From assembly GCF_001583415.1 (NCBI RefSeq), contig NZ_CP014475.1, forward strand, positions 2,728,001 to 2,792,000: a stretch of DNA of 64,000 nt, written 5' to 3'. The DNA is from Mycolicibacterium phlei (GTDB lineage: Bacteria; Actinomycetota; Actinomycetes; Mycobacteriales; Mycobacteriaceae). Shown here piece after piece: positions 8,820-17,478 of this stretch (its first letter is position 1; every line of letters begins with the position of its first letter). A program made the position numbers and the translations under genes. The notes beneath the pieces are model-generated. The model had not been told where the DNA came from and searched no databases. It worked only from the letters and a program-made list of their open reading frames with translations.

Positions 8820-9881
8820 GTGGCACAGACTTCTCGGTTGTTGGCGGTGTTCGGGATCGCCGCGAGCCTGATGGCGGGATGCGGTTCGGATTCGGGGGCG
8901 GTTACCACCGATACCGTCACCGTCGACAACTGCGGAGAGCAGGTCACCTTCCCGCATCCGGTGGAGCGGCTGTTCGTCAACGACGGCGGCATGATCGCCA
9001 TCACGCTGGCCGCCGGCGCCCGGGATTCGATGGTCGCCGTCAGCTCGATGGCCCGGGACGTCGACGTGCTGCGCCTCGAATACGGTTCGCAGGTCGACGA
9101 TCTCAACGAGGTCGCACCGTCGCGTCCGACGCTGGAGAACATCGTCGGCGCCCAACCGCAGGTGCTGTTCGCCGGGTACAACTACGGGATGGGGGAGGAA
9201 CGCGGCATCACCCCGGAGATTCTGGACCGGTACGGGATCGCGGTGTATCAGCTGTCCGAGGCGTGCCGGCAGATGCCGGGCCAGGCGGCTCGCGGCACCA
9301 TGGATCCCTGGGTCGCGCTGGACACCGATCTACGCAACATCGGCATCATCACCGGCAACGCCGAACAGGGCGCCCGGGCCGCCGACGACATCGCCGAGCG
9401 ACTCGAAAAGCTGCGCGCCGCACCGCAGCCCGAACGCAAGCCGACGGTCTTCCTGTTCGACAGCGGCACCGACACCATCTTCTCGTCCGGGATGTTCGGT
9501 GGGCCGCAGGGCATCATCGACGCCGCCGGCGCGCGCAATGCCACCGAGGACGTCCGCGACACCTGGACCACGGTGAGTTGGGAGCGCATCGCCACCGCGG
9601 ACCCGGATCTCATCGTGTTCGTCGACTATCCGGGCCAGACCGTCGAGGAGAAGATCGCGGCGCTGCGCGCCAATCCGGCCAGCCGCAACCTCCGGGCGGT
9701 CCGGGAGAACCGGTTCGTCAATCTGCCGTACGCGATGTGGGTGTCCAGCCCGCTGAACATCGACGCTGCCGAGATCCTACGGTCGGTGCTGGAGAAGCAC
9801 GGCCTCGCACCGGCATCCGGGATCACGCCGAGCCTCGACGTGACGCAGTTGGGGCTGGCGGGTAACGACTGGCTGGAGTAG
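8820..9881 (+). CDS. Periplasmic-binding-protein lipoprotein (BtuF/FecB fold)
   Basis: About 353-aa substrate-binding lipoprotein. Signal peptide ends in the lipobox SLMAGC. The mature part begins VTTDTVTVDNCGEQVTF..PVERLFVNDG, characteristic of helical-backbone metal/B12-binding proteins. GTG 8820 is preferred to ATG 8814 because AGAGGA at 8806-8811 is correctly spaced only for the GTG. Third gene of the riboswitch operon; together a complete importer. Ligand inferred as a corrinoid; a mis-assigned ligand such as a siderophore or F420 precursor is possible. Confidence 0.82.
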   Translation: MAQTSRLLAVFGIAASLMAGCGSDSGAVTTDTVTVDNCGEQVTFPHPVERLFVNDGGMIAITLAAGARDSMVAVSSMARDVDVLRLEYGSQVDDLNEVAPSRPTLENIVGAQPQVLFAGYNYGMGEERGITPEILDRYGIAVYQLSEACRQMPGQAARGTMDPWVALDTDLRNIGIITGNAEQGARAADDIAERLEKLRAAPQPERKPTVFLFDSGTDTIFSSGMFGGPQGIIDAAGARNATEDVRDTWTTVSWERIATADPDLIVFVDYPGQTVEEKIAALRANPASRNLRAVRENRFVNLPYAMWVSSPLNIDAAEILRSVLEKHGLAPASGITPSLDVTQLGLAGNDWLE

Positions 9882-9928
9882 CGCGGCTTCGACGGGACCG
9901 TGAAGAAAAGCTAGAAGACACGTGTGCC

Positions 9929-9959
9929 TGTGAAACGCCCTGGAAATCCCGGAGGCTCC
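9929..9959 (+). repeat. Left inverted repeat of the IS3 element
   Basis: TGTGAAaCGCCCTGG... pairs with the right end TGTGAAgCGCCCTGG... (read on the minus strand), both continuing TCCCGGAGGCTC after a 3-base difference. Confidence 0.85.
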
Positions 9960-9984
9960 TGACCTTGGAAACGAGGATGCAGGT

Positions 9985-10329
9985 ATGCCGAAGGAACAGT
10001 CGCCCGGGAAGCCGACGACACGTCGATACAGTGCCGAGGAGAAGGCCGCCGCGGTGCGGATGGTCCGCACCTTGCGCGCGGAGCTGGGCACCGAGCAGGG
10101 CACAGTGCAGCGGGTCGCTCGCCAGCTCGGCTACGGAGTGGAATCGGTGCGCACCTGGGTCCGTCAGGTCGACATCGACGAAGGCCTGGCTCCTGGGGTG
10201 ACGACCTCGGAGTCGAAGAAGGTGAAGGAACTCGAACAGGAGATCCGAGAACTCAAGCGTGCCAACGAGATTCTGAAGCGAGCGGCAAGTTTCTTCGGGG
10301 CGGAGCTCGACCGCCAACACAAGAAATAG
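9985..10329 (+). CDS. IS3-family transposase OrfA
   Basis: 114-aa DNA-binding subunit. Helix-turn-helix region (YSAEEKAAAVRMVRTLRAEL... VARQLGYGVESVRTWVRQ) is followed by a leucine-zipper-like KELEQEIRELKRANEILKRA and ASFFGAELDR, the standard OrfA ending. OrfB continues in the -1 frame, as in programmed frameshifting of this family. Confidence 0.9.
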   Translation: MPKEQSPGKPTTRRYSAEEKAAAVRMVRTLRAELGTEQGTVQRVARQLGYGVESVRTWVRQVDIDEGLAPGVTTSESKKVKELEQEIRELKRANEILKRAASFFGAELDRQHKK

Positions 10330-11246
10330 TCGATTTCATCGACGACAATCGCGGGGAGTTCGGGGTCGAGCCCATCTGCACGGTCCTGCGCAGCGCAGGC
10401 TTGCAGGTGGCCCTGAGCACCTATTACGACGCCAAAGCCCGGGTCCCATCGGCGCGGGCCCTGCGCGACGCCGTCCTCGGGCCGGCGTTGTGCCAGCTCT
10501 GGAAAGACAACTACTGCGTCTATGGGGCCCGCAAACTCTGGAAAACGGCTCGTCGCGATGGTCATGACGTCGGTCGCGATCAGGTGGCCCGGCTGATGCG
10601 GGCCGCAGGCATTGAGGGGGTCCGGCGCGGCAAACGGGTGCGGACCACCAAAGCTGACCCAGCCGCGGCGCGGCACCCGGACTTGGTGCACCGCAACTTC
10701 GCCGCGGCTGCCCCGAACCAGCTCTGGGTGACCGACCTGACATTCGTGCCGACCTGGGCCGGGGTGGCCTACGTGTGCTTCATCATTGACGCACACTCGC
10801 GGATGATCGTGGGGTGGCGGGTGGCTTCGCACATGCGGACCTCGATGGTTCTCGACGCGTTGGAGATGGCACGTTGGCCACGCGGAACTACATTGCAGGA
10901 CTTGATATGTCACTCAGATGCCGGGTCGCAATTCACGTCCATTCGCTACGGCGAGCGGCTCGCTGAGATCGGCGCAGTCCCGTCAATTGGGACCGTTGGA
11001 GATAGTTTCGATAACGCTCTCGCGGAGACAGTCAACGGTTACTACAAGGCCGAGCTGATCTACGGGCCGGCTCGAAGCGGACCGTGGAAGACCGTCGAGG
11101 ACGTAGAACTCGCCACCCTCAGTTGGGTCCACTGGCACAACACCAGCCGCCTGCACAGCTACCTCGGCGACATCCCACCCACGGAGTTCGAAGCCGCGTT
11201 CTACGATGCATACCGGACCGACCAACCCTTGATCGGAATCCAATAG
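10329..11246 (+). CDS. IS3-family transposase OrfB (DDE catalytic part)
   Basis: Open in the -1 frame relative to OrfA. Reads VDFIDDNRGEFGVEPICTVL, the HTH_21-like YGARKLWKTARRDG, then an rve integrase core: VTDLTFVPTWAGVAYVCFII (first D), HSDAGSQFTS (second D) and DNALAETVNGYYKAELI (E). All three catalytic acids are present, so the element may be active. Probably translated only as an OrfAB fusion; a free start would be GTG 10401. Confidence 0.88.
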   Translation, partial: VDFIDDNRGEFGVEPICTVLRSAGLQVALSTYYDAKARVPSARALRDAVLGPALCQLWKDNYCVYGARKLWKTARRDGHDVGRDQVARLMRAAGIEGVRRGKRVRTTKADPAAARHPDLVHRNFAAAAPNQLWVTDLTFVPTWAGVAYVCFIIDAHSRMIVGWRVASHMRTSMVLDALEMARWPRGTTLQDLICHSDAGSQFTSIRYGERLAEIGAVPSIGTVGDSFDNALAETVNGYYKAELIYGPARSGPWKTVEDVELATLSWVHWHNTSRLHSYLGDIPPTEFEAAFYDAYRTDQPLIGIQ

Positions 11247-11248
11247 CC

Positions 11249-11279
11249 CGAGCCTCCGGGAAACCCAGGGCGCTTCACA
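11249..11279 (-). repeat. Right inverted repeat of the IS3 element
   Basis: Ends CGCTTCACA at 11279; complementary to the left repeat at 9929-9959 with about four mismatches. Confidence 0.85.
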
Positions 11280-12539
11280 TCTTGAGAGGTCGGTCCCTTT
11301 TGGAAAGTATTGGCGTAACAGGCCATTGGTGTTCTCATTGGTACCGCGCTGCCACGGACTCTTCGGATCAGCGAAGAACACCTTGACTCCGGAGGCGACC
11401 GAGAACTGGGCGTGCGCCGACAGTTCCTTGCCCCGGTCCCAGGTCAACGACCGACGCAGTTGCGCGGGCAACGTGGTGATCGTCTGTTCCAGAGCGTTGG
11501 CCATCGTGATGGCGCCATAGCCGGCCAACGCCGGCCCGTTCTTGGTCCGCGGAATTATCCCGTAACCAACTTCACGTGGCAGATGGACCAGCATGGTGAA
11601 CCGGCTGCTGCGCTCGACCAGCGTGCCGATTGCACTGCGCTGCAAGCCAATCAGGAGATCACCCTCCCAATGTCCGGGAACAGCGCGATCATCGACCTCG
11701 GGTGGGCGTTGGCTGATCAACGTCTCAGGGGTGACATGGGCCCACGCCTTGGACCGCGTTCGTGCCCGCGGTACCCGCAGTGCCCGGCCTCGGCGCAGGC
11801 AGCTGACCAGATCCCGCTTCAGCGCACCGCGAGATTCGACGTACAGCGCTTGATAGATGGCCTCGTGGCTGATCCGCATAGTCACATCATCGGGGAAGTC
11901 CAGCGGGAGCCGTCGAGCGATCTGTTCTGGACTCCATGCCTGCACCCAGGCCCGATCACCCCGGTGCGGCTTGTTGCGTCCCTTCCACGGGGCGGCGGCG
12001 GGACCGACGATGACCTGGCCATCAGCGCCGCGAACGACGCCGGACAGTTTGTCCTGGACGTACTGACGCAGCCGGTCGTTGCTAACGAGCTTGGCGGTCT
12101 TGGGGCGGCGGGCGCGCCGCTCGGCGTGCCACTGCGCAGTGGAGGCCTTATAGTCGAGTCGATAGGTGCGGGTCGAGGCATTGCGGCGCAACTCCCGTGA
12201 GATGGTCGACGGTGCACGCTTGAGCCGCCGGGCGATCTCACGCACCCCGGCGCCCTGGGCGCGCCATAACGCGATGTTCTCACGTTCATCCGAGGACAGG
12301 TAACGTCCCGAAACTGTTTCTGGCAAGCATGGATTCACTCCACCAGCGTGACGGAACCAGCGGAACCCAACCGGCGACGACACGCCCGCTTCGGCAGCGG
12401 CGTCCTCAGTCATAGCCCCCGCAGCGATCGCCGCCCAGAACCTCACCCGATCCTGACGCCACGCCACCGACGGCCGACCCGGAGACGGAATCTGTCCCCG
12501 ATACAACCGAACCGCCCGCTGCCGATCCAACACACCCAT
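11280..12539 (-). pseudogene. IS30-family transposase, C-terminally truncated
   Basis: About 420 residues of an IS30 transposase. HTH region (DERENIALWRAQGAGVREIA... SRELRRNAS) and all DDE segments are present: HWEGDLLIG, LTWDRGKELSAH, and SPWQRGTNENTNGLLRQYFP. Homology ends at KGTDLSR at 11280, after which the frame continues into antisense IS3 DNA as an unrelated tail. The usual ~50-60 C-terminal residues are lost, so it is probably inactive. Confidence 0.85.
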
Positions 12540-12583
12540 TCCACACCTCCATAATCGAGGTGTTGCGACGATCAGTTGAATCC
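11280..12583 (-). mobile_element. IS30-family element, right part only
   Basis: Remnant of an IS30-type element. Its 5' end (minus strand) is marked by GGATTCAACTGATCGTCG (12566-12583), inserted into the transposase of an older IS3 element. Its 3' end is missing: the sequence stops exactly at the IS3 terminus at 11279/11280. Confidence 0.78.
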
Positions 12584-13225
12584 GCCTTGCGACCCGGCGT
12601 CGCTGTGGTGAATAGTATTGCCCAACAACGGATTACCTTCATCAGCGCGGAGTTGCGCGGCGTAGCGGATCGCGGTACGGACGAACCGGTCCTCCTTGCT
12701 GGCTGAGCAGGTCCATCCGACGATCCGGCCGGCGTAGGCGTCGATCGCGAACGCGGTGTAGACAAAGGCCCCGCTGGATAGGCGGACGTAGGTGAAATCC
12801 GCCACGAGCAGCACGTTGGGGGCGGGCACCCGGAACTGTCGTTTGACCAGATCAGCGGCCCGCGCTGCCGCGGGATCAGCGATCGTGGTGCGGACTTTCT
12901 TCCGTCGGGTCACCCCATGCCAGCCGTTGGCCCGCATCAACCGTTCAACGGTGCAGCGGGCAACGGCGATGCCCTGTCGCTGCAGGTGAGCCCACATCTT
13001 CGTCGCACCGTACAACGACTCCGGTTTGCGGCGGCCGTGCTCGTTGGGCTCGTAGTAGCCGGCCAGCACCTCGGTGATCACCGTGTCCCACAACTCCCGT
13101 GCTGACGGGGGTCGGGCCAGCCAGGCGTAAAACGTTCTCGGGGCAATCTGGCAGCCGTGCTCGGACAGCACGCGGCAGATCGGAACGACCCCGAACCGAG
13201 CGCGATGCTCGGCGATGAACGCACA
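12584..13225 (-). pseudogene. IS3-family OrfB, truncated
   Basis: Reads ICAFIAEHRARFGVVPICRV...FYAWLARPPS... LLVADFTYVRLSSGAFVYTA...HHSDAGSQ. Two of the three DDE acids remain (VADFTYV, HSDAGS) but the glutamate region is lost at the IS30 junction. Accessible only by -1 frameshift from its OrfA. Confidence 0.85.
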
Positions 13226-13227
13226 GA

Positions 13228-13539
13228 TCAGCGGTGTCGCGGGTCGCTCTCCCGCACGAAGAAACTCGTCGCCGCCTTGAGGATCTCGATGGTCTGCTCA
13301 AGCTCGCGATTCTTGCGCTTGAGCTCTTTGTTCTCCCGCGCGACGTCGATGGGCACCCCGTCACGCTGGCCGGTGTCGACCTCGGCCTGAGTGGTCCAGC
13401 GGCGCAGCGATTCGTAGGACACCCCCAACCGCTTGGACACCGCGGTGATGCAGGCCGTTCGGGTGTCGTACTCCTCGGCATGGTCGGTGACCAACCGCAC
13501 CGCCCGGGCCCTGAACTCGTCGTCGTACTTCCTCGGCAT
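13228..13539 (-). CDS. IS3-family transposase OrfA
   Basis: 103-aa OrfA starting MPRKYDDEFRARAVRLVTDH, with SKRLGVSYESLRRWTTQAEV as the helix-turn-helix and RENKELKRKNRELEQTIEIL as the coiled coil. Intact as a frame but its OrfB partner is broken. ATG 13539 is preferred; the upstream in-frame extension includes the IS end. Confidence 0.85.
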   Translation of the reverse strand: MPRKYDDEFRARAVRLVTDHAEEYDTRTACITAVSKRLGVSYESLRRWTTQAEVDTGQRDGVPIDVARENKELKRKNRELEQTIEILKAATSFFVRESDPRHR

Positions 13540-13577
13540 GATACGACCAACCTTCCCTCGAAAGAAGGTGTGCATCA

Positions 13578-13648
13578 AACCCGGGGTGATTCACCAACCG
13601 TACCGCCCGCTCACGGGTCTTTGGGTCGAACTTACGCGCCGCAGCCAC
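13578..13648 (-). pseudogene. Fragment of another IS3-family OrfA (N-terminus only)
   Basis: GTG 13648 begins VAAARKFDPKTRERAVRLVN, the typical start of an IS3-family OrfA, and is cut after ~23 codons by the end of the neighbouring IS3 element. A third IS3-type element therefore pre-existed here. Between 13649 and 13829 I see nothing else recognisable. Confidence 0.65.
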
Positions 13649-13829
13649 ACCACATCCTGCTGGTGCGACCACGATCTCCGCCAGACCCAGAACGGTTCAA
13701 TCCCACGGACCAAACGCATCGCCGGTAGCGCCGGTGTCGCCGTCCTGGGCCGGGCAGGTGAAGAGCCTACGGAGACCTATCCGATCACGTTTACCCGCTA
13801 ATCAACGGACTGTCACCGAATCTGACCCG

Positions 13830-14993
13830 TCAGTGGGTGTGTCCGACGGCACCGCTGAGTTCGTTAGGCGTCATCTCCAGGGTGGTGGTTTTAGTCACCT
13901 CGCCGGACTCGATGTCCACCAGGTGCAACTGTTTGGTCGCGGGGTCAGTGACGTAGACCTCGTGATCGCGGGAGAACACCGCTGGCCGCGGCTGTTGCCA
14001 ATCGTCGGGTTCAGTCCAGGGTTCGGTCACCGCAATGGTTCTGACGGTGTCTCCGGACTCCGGATCGATGACATACAGATTGCCGTCGGTGCCGACGATC
14101 AGCGCCTCGGCGTGCGGACCGCGCGCCAACGATCGGAACGAGTAGCTGACCGACGGCGGAAGCGTGACGAGTTGCAGTCGGTTACTTGCTGTGTCGATCA
14201 ACGCGAACTGATTCGGCCGCTCCAACTCGGCATCCGGGTCCACCTTGAAGTCCCCGAGGGCGACTGCGGAGTCGGCATGGCCCTTGACGGTGCCGACCCT
14301 GCCGTATTCGCCGGGAGCCGAGATCTTGGTGAACACCCGGTCCGAGTAAATCAAAACCCCGTTCTCGCAACCGAATACGACTGTCTCTCCCTCGACCACC
14401 GTTTCCCCGTGAATACCCGGGCATTCGGCGCTGCGGGCGATCTCGGCCTGGGCCGAGTCGAAGGCGACCGCTCCTGAGCGCTCCTCGGGGTCGCCTTCGG
14501 TGCGAATGAAACTGCCATCCGACAGCACCACTGCCACGCCGTGATGCGGTTTCGGTGCAGACAGGACCATGACCTCGGGTGTGCCATCGGCCAGGTCGTG
14601 CGGATCGAAGATCGTGATCTCACCCGACCCGTCGGCGAACAAGGCGGTGCGCTCACCGTGCGGGACGACGTGACCGGGTTTGGCAGCCCTGAACGTGGTC
14701 TCGGTCAGCTCGCCGGACTGCGCGTCGAGCAGTCGGAATCCTTCGTCGGTGGTTACCAGCACGTGCGCATCGTCTCCGGCTGGATTGACACGCAGGAATC
14801 CGTCCATCGGGATGTCGGCCACCACATCCAACGTGGTGCCGTCGAGGACATACAGACCGCCGTCGTAGGTGGCCACCAACGGCTCGGCGATGGGTTCTGA
14901 CGTCGACCGCTCGCCGTCATTCCCACATCCCGCGAGCGTGGATACCAGTGCCAGCGCGCCGAACGCAGCGGTCAGCGGCAGGGGTCGTGCCAT
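13830..14993 (-). CDS. aztD: Zinc metallochaperone AztD-like beta-propeller protein
   Basis: 387-aa exported protein. A signal peptide with lipobox-like STLAGC precedes a repetitive sheet-rich body (DGGLYVLDGTTLDVVADIPM, LYVIDPESGDTV, LHLVDIESGEVT) typical of a propeller. Candidate metal ligands include PKPHHGVAV and CPGIHGE; the C-terminus ends GHTH. In AztABCD systems AztD passes zinc to the binding protein AztC. Start ATG 14993 has AAAAGGAGATT upstream; longer in-frame starts lie in the leader. A Zur-like box sits ~215 bp upstream. Confidence 0.78.
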   Translation of the reverse strand: MARPLPLTAAFGALALVSTLAGCGNDGERSTSEPIAEPLVATYDGGLYVLDGTTLDVVADIPMDGFLRVNPAGDDAHVLVTTDEGFRLLDAQSGELTETTFRAAKPGHVVPHGERTALFADGSGEITIFDPHDLADGTPEVMVLSAPKPHHGVAVVLSDGSFIRTEGDPEERSGAVAFDSAQAEIARSAECPGIHGETVVEGETVVFGCENGVLIYSDRVFTKISAPGEYGRVGTVKGHADSAVALGDFKVDPDAELERPNQFALIDTASNRLQLVTLPPSVSYSFRSLARGPHAEALIVGTDGNLYVIDPESGDTVRTIAVTEPWTEPDDWQQPRPAVFSRDHEVYVTDPATKQLHLVDIESGEVTKTTTLEMTPNELSGAVGHTH

Positions 14994-15388
14994 TTTGTGA
15001 ATCTCCTTTTCGCGAATGAGGGTGTTCGCAGTGGTTTTGGTGTCGGTGGGCGTCATCCTGAGATCGCTGTCTGCCTCCGTTTCCGATGCGCAGAGCGATT
15101 CGCTGTGCCGCGAGACGACATCGACCGCGACCCCGCGACAGCACCGCACACAACGGGCTACGAGCCGTACGGAGCAACCAGTTCACAGCTAAACTCTTAT
15201 CAGTAATGATAATCACTTTCAAAACGGGCCGAGTGTCGGGCGCGTTCCGGGCGGCCTGCACCCACGGCGACGGGACCCAAAGGCCTCAGCTACAAAGGCC
15301 TCACCTGCGCGCACGTACAGTGCGGGACGGGGGTCGAAATACCCGAGCCGGGCCGGATACCTGGCGGGTTATGACGCGGGGCCGACGG
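14994..15388. other. aztC-aztD intergenic region (395 bp)
   Basis: Holds the Zur-like box at 15204-15224 and a long potential aztD leader (~210 nt). The part next to aztC (15225-15388) contains two copies of AAAGGCCTCA about 18 bp apart and nothing else I can recognise. No convincing ORF. Confidence 0.5.
15204..15224. promoter_or_regulatory. Zur-like box upstream of aztD
   Basis: AT-rich site with core TGATAATCACTTTCA at 15207-15221, matching TGANNNNNANTNTCA shared with the mrf/rpmB2 and aztA/aztB sites. It implies aztD has its own zinc-repressed promoter. Confidence 0.65.
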
Positions 15389-16312
15389 CTACCTCAATCC
15401 GTCGGTGATGCGTCGGGCGTTGACCGCCATCATCCCGAGATAGGTCCCGGCCTCAGTACCAGGCTCGTCGAGTGATTCGGAGTACAGGGGCACGATCTTC
15501 ACATCGCGACAGGTCTCCCTGGCCAGCGCGGCGGCGAGCTTGTCCGGGTGTGACGTGTCGACGAAGACGGCGGAAACGTCGTACCTGTCGATGGCGCTGG
15601 TCAGCGATGCGAGGTCAGAGCTGCTCGGTGAGGCGAGAGTGGTTCCGCCGGGGATGATCGCGCCGATCACCTCGAAGCCGAATCGCTCTGCCAGGTAGCC
15701 GAATACGTGGTGGTTGGTCACCAGGCGCTTGCGGTCGGCCGGGATGGTGGCGAACTGCGCGGCCATGTCGTCGGTGAGCTCGGTGAGGCGCTCGAGGTAG
15801 CTGTCGGTCTGCTCGTCCAACTGTGCGGTGTTGACGTCGGTCACGGTCTCGGCGAGCACTGGGCGCAGGGCCGAGACCACCATCTTCATCCTGTCCGGGT
15901 CGGTCCAGAAATGGGGGTCGAGGGTGTCGGCCGAGTCCCCCGACGCGTACTTGATCGGGTCGGCGTGGGTGCCCGCCTCGAACACCGGGACACCTGCCGT
16001 GCGGGCCGCCTCGACGTGCTGGGCGATGCCCTCCTCCAGTCCGAGACCGTTGTAGACGACCAGATCGGCGTTGCGCATCCGGTTGGCCTCTTGGGCGGAG
16101 ATGCCGAACGAATGTGGGTCCGCATTCGGCTTCATCAGCACGGTCACGTCGGCCTGATCCGCGACGAGTTCGGAGACGACGTTGCCGAGGATGTTGGTGG
16201 TGACGACGATCTGCGGCCGGTCGCCGGAGCGGTCGCCGCAGGCGGTTGGACCAAGAGCCGCCAGCAGCGCGGTCAGCAGGGTGGTCAGGACTATGCTCGC
16301 TCGGCGGCTCAT
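15389..16312 (-). CDS. aztC: Zinc ABC transporter substrate-binding protein AztC
   Basis: 307-aa ZnuA/AztC-type (cluster A-I) lipoprotein. The signal peptide ends near GPTAC. Metal-ligand segments are NADPHSFGISAQEAN, THADPIKYAS/DPHFWTD, NHHVFGYLAERFGF and TSHPDKLAA. NADLVVYNGLGLEEGI is a family signature. Its ATG overlaps the stop of the upstream lipoprotein gene (ATGA). Delivers zinc to AztB/AztA. Confidence 0.88.
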   Translation of the reverse strand: MSRRASIVLTTLLTALLAALGPTACGDRSGDRPQIVVTTNILGNVVSELVADQADVTVLMKPNADPHSFGISAQEANRMRNADLVVYNGLGLEEGIAQHVEAARTAGVPVFEAGTHADPIKYASGDSADTLDPHFWTDPDRMKMVVSALRPVLAETVTDVNTAQLDEQTDSYLERLTELTDDMAAQFATIPADRKRLVTNHHVFGYLAERFGFEVIGAIIPGGTTLASPSSSDLASLTSAIDRYDVSAVFVDTSHPDKLAAALARETCRDVKIVPLYSESLDEPGTEAGTYLGMMAVNARRITDGLR

Positions 16313-17478
16313 CGCCCCACCTCCACCAGGAGGTCCGGGGTGCTCGTTGTCGCCAGAGTGCGGGCAATCCGCAGGTTGTCGGCGTAGTCGATTTCGATGA
16401 TCGCTTTCTCGTACGCGGCGTTGATGTAGGCGCGTGAGGTGTCGGCGACGACCGTCGCTGAAGCGGTGGCACCGGAGATCACAGAGTCGGCGATCTGCTC
16501 ACCGGCGGGTGCCCGTAGCGAGCGCAGGGTGCCGTCGGCGTCGAGGACCAGCACGACGTCGTCGCGTCCGGTTCCCAACGCCGCCGCCACCTCGCCGGGC
16601 GCGGGCAGCCAGGTCAGGGTCTGCGCGGACGAGTCGAGGACCCAGGCGCCGTTCCCTGCGGGGGCCGCCGCGGCGTTGCTGCGTGGTCGGTTCCCGAAGG
16701 TGGTGGCTCGCGCGTGACCGGGTGCGTACGGGAGGACCTCGCCGCTGACGTCCTCACCGGTGACTGAGAAGAGCACGACGCCCTCGGCGCAGCTCACCGC
16801 GACTTTCTTTCTCATCATCGCCGAACCACCGGGTTCGCGGCAGGCCGCGCGGACGCCCTTCGTCTCGCCGTTGCTGTCGGTGAACTCGAGGTGACCGTCG
16901 CGGGCCAGCAGCAGGCCGTCCGAGTACGGCACGGCGAAGCCCTTGGAGGCGTTCGTGTCGATGGTGGCGACCTCGGTGATCTTCCGGCCGTCTTCCATCT
17001 CCTTGCGGTTCAGGACGCGGACCTCGCCGTCAGCGGTGCCGACGGCGACGAGGCCGCCCTGGCCGGCGACAGAGGTAACGTCGGCTCCGAGGGTGACAGT
17101 GCCGAGGGTCGTAGGCTCCGCTCGGTAGAAGTGCATGTGATCGCCGTGGTCGACGGTGAAGCGGCCGCTGTCGACGATCTCCACCGTCGCGCCGTCGATC
17201 GCGTAGACGAAGCGGCCGTCCTCATACAGGCGCGATGCGGAGACTGAAAGTCCCACGTCGTCGGTCTCCTCGGTCACCGGATCAAGCAGATGCAGGGTGC
17301 GCCCGCCTTCTTCGGCGTAGACGAGGACGACCTGCGGGTCGGACTTCTCCTGCGCGCCTTCGACGTAGCCGTGCGGGGCGGCTGCGGCGTCGTCGGAGTC
17401 GCCGGCATCGCTGCAGCCGGCCAAGACGAGCAGTGCTGCGGCCACGCCGGCCGCCACGGTCCTAGTGCGCGAGTACAT
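16309..17478 (-). CDS. AztD-like beta-propeller lipoprotein in the zinc operon
   Basis: 389-aa lipoprotein: MYSRTRTVAAGVAAALLVLAGCS gives a signal peptide with lipobox. The body has propeller-like repeats (LHLLDPVTEETDDVGL, VEIVDSGRFTVDHGDHMHFY, VRVLNRKEMEDG). HGDHMHFY is an obvious metal-binding cluster like those of AztD-type proteins. Start ATG 17478 lies inside the aztB 3' end (17-bp overlap), and the stop overlaps aztC, so it is fully embedded in the transporter operon. Probably a surface zinc scavenger or chaperone (inference). Confidence 0.72.
   Translation of the reverse strand: MYSRTRTVAAGVAAALLVLAGCSDAGDSDDAAAAPHGYVEGAQEKSDPQVVLVYAEEGGRTLHLLDPVTEETDDVGLSVSASRLYEDGRFVYAIDGATVEIVDSGRFTVDHGDHMHFYRAEPTTLGTVTLGADVTSVAGQGGLVAVGTADGEVRVLNRKEMEDGRKITEVATIDTNASKGFAVPYSDGLLLARDGHLEFTDSNGETKGVRAACREPGGSAMMRKKVAVSCAEGVVLFSVTGEDVSGEVLPYAPGHARATTFGNRPRSNAAAAPAGNGAWVLDSSAQTLTWLPAPGEVAAALGTGRDDVVLVLDADGTLRSLRAPAGEQIADSVISGATASATVVADTSRAYINAAYEKAIIEIDYADNLRIARTLATTSTPDLLVEVGR

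Larger units (their letters stand above)
9929..11279 (+). mobile_element. IS3-family insertion sequence, complete
   Basis: 1351-bp element with orfA and orfB on the + strand and imperfect ~31-bp terminal inverted repeats starting TGTGAA (9929) and ending TTCACA (11279). Flanking bases (GCC left, TCT right) do not form a target duplication. The right end abuts a truncated IS30-family transposase, so flanking DNA was deleted or rearranged after insertion. Confidence 0.88.
12584..13577 (-). mobile_element. IS3-family element, truncated at its 3' end by IS30
   Basis: Second, unrelated IS3-type element on the minus strand. One terminus reads TGATGCACACC inward from 13577. The other end is missing: orfB stops at HHSDAGSQ where the IS30 end begins (12583/12584). 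Confidence 0.8.

Noticed and set aside
11326..12554. Several + strand frames over the IS30 remnant
   Set aside because: Shadows of the transposase on the minus strand.
14917..15261. 114-codon minus-strand frame upstream of aztD
   Set aside because: Overlaps the aztD start in another frame and the Zur-like site; no domain or ribosome site.
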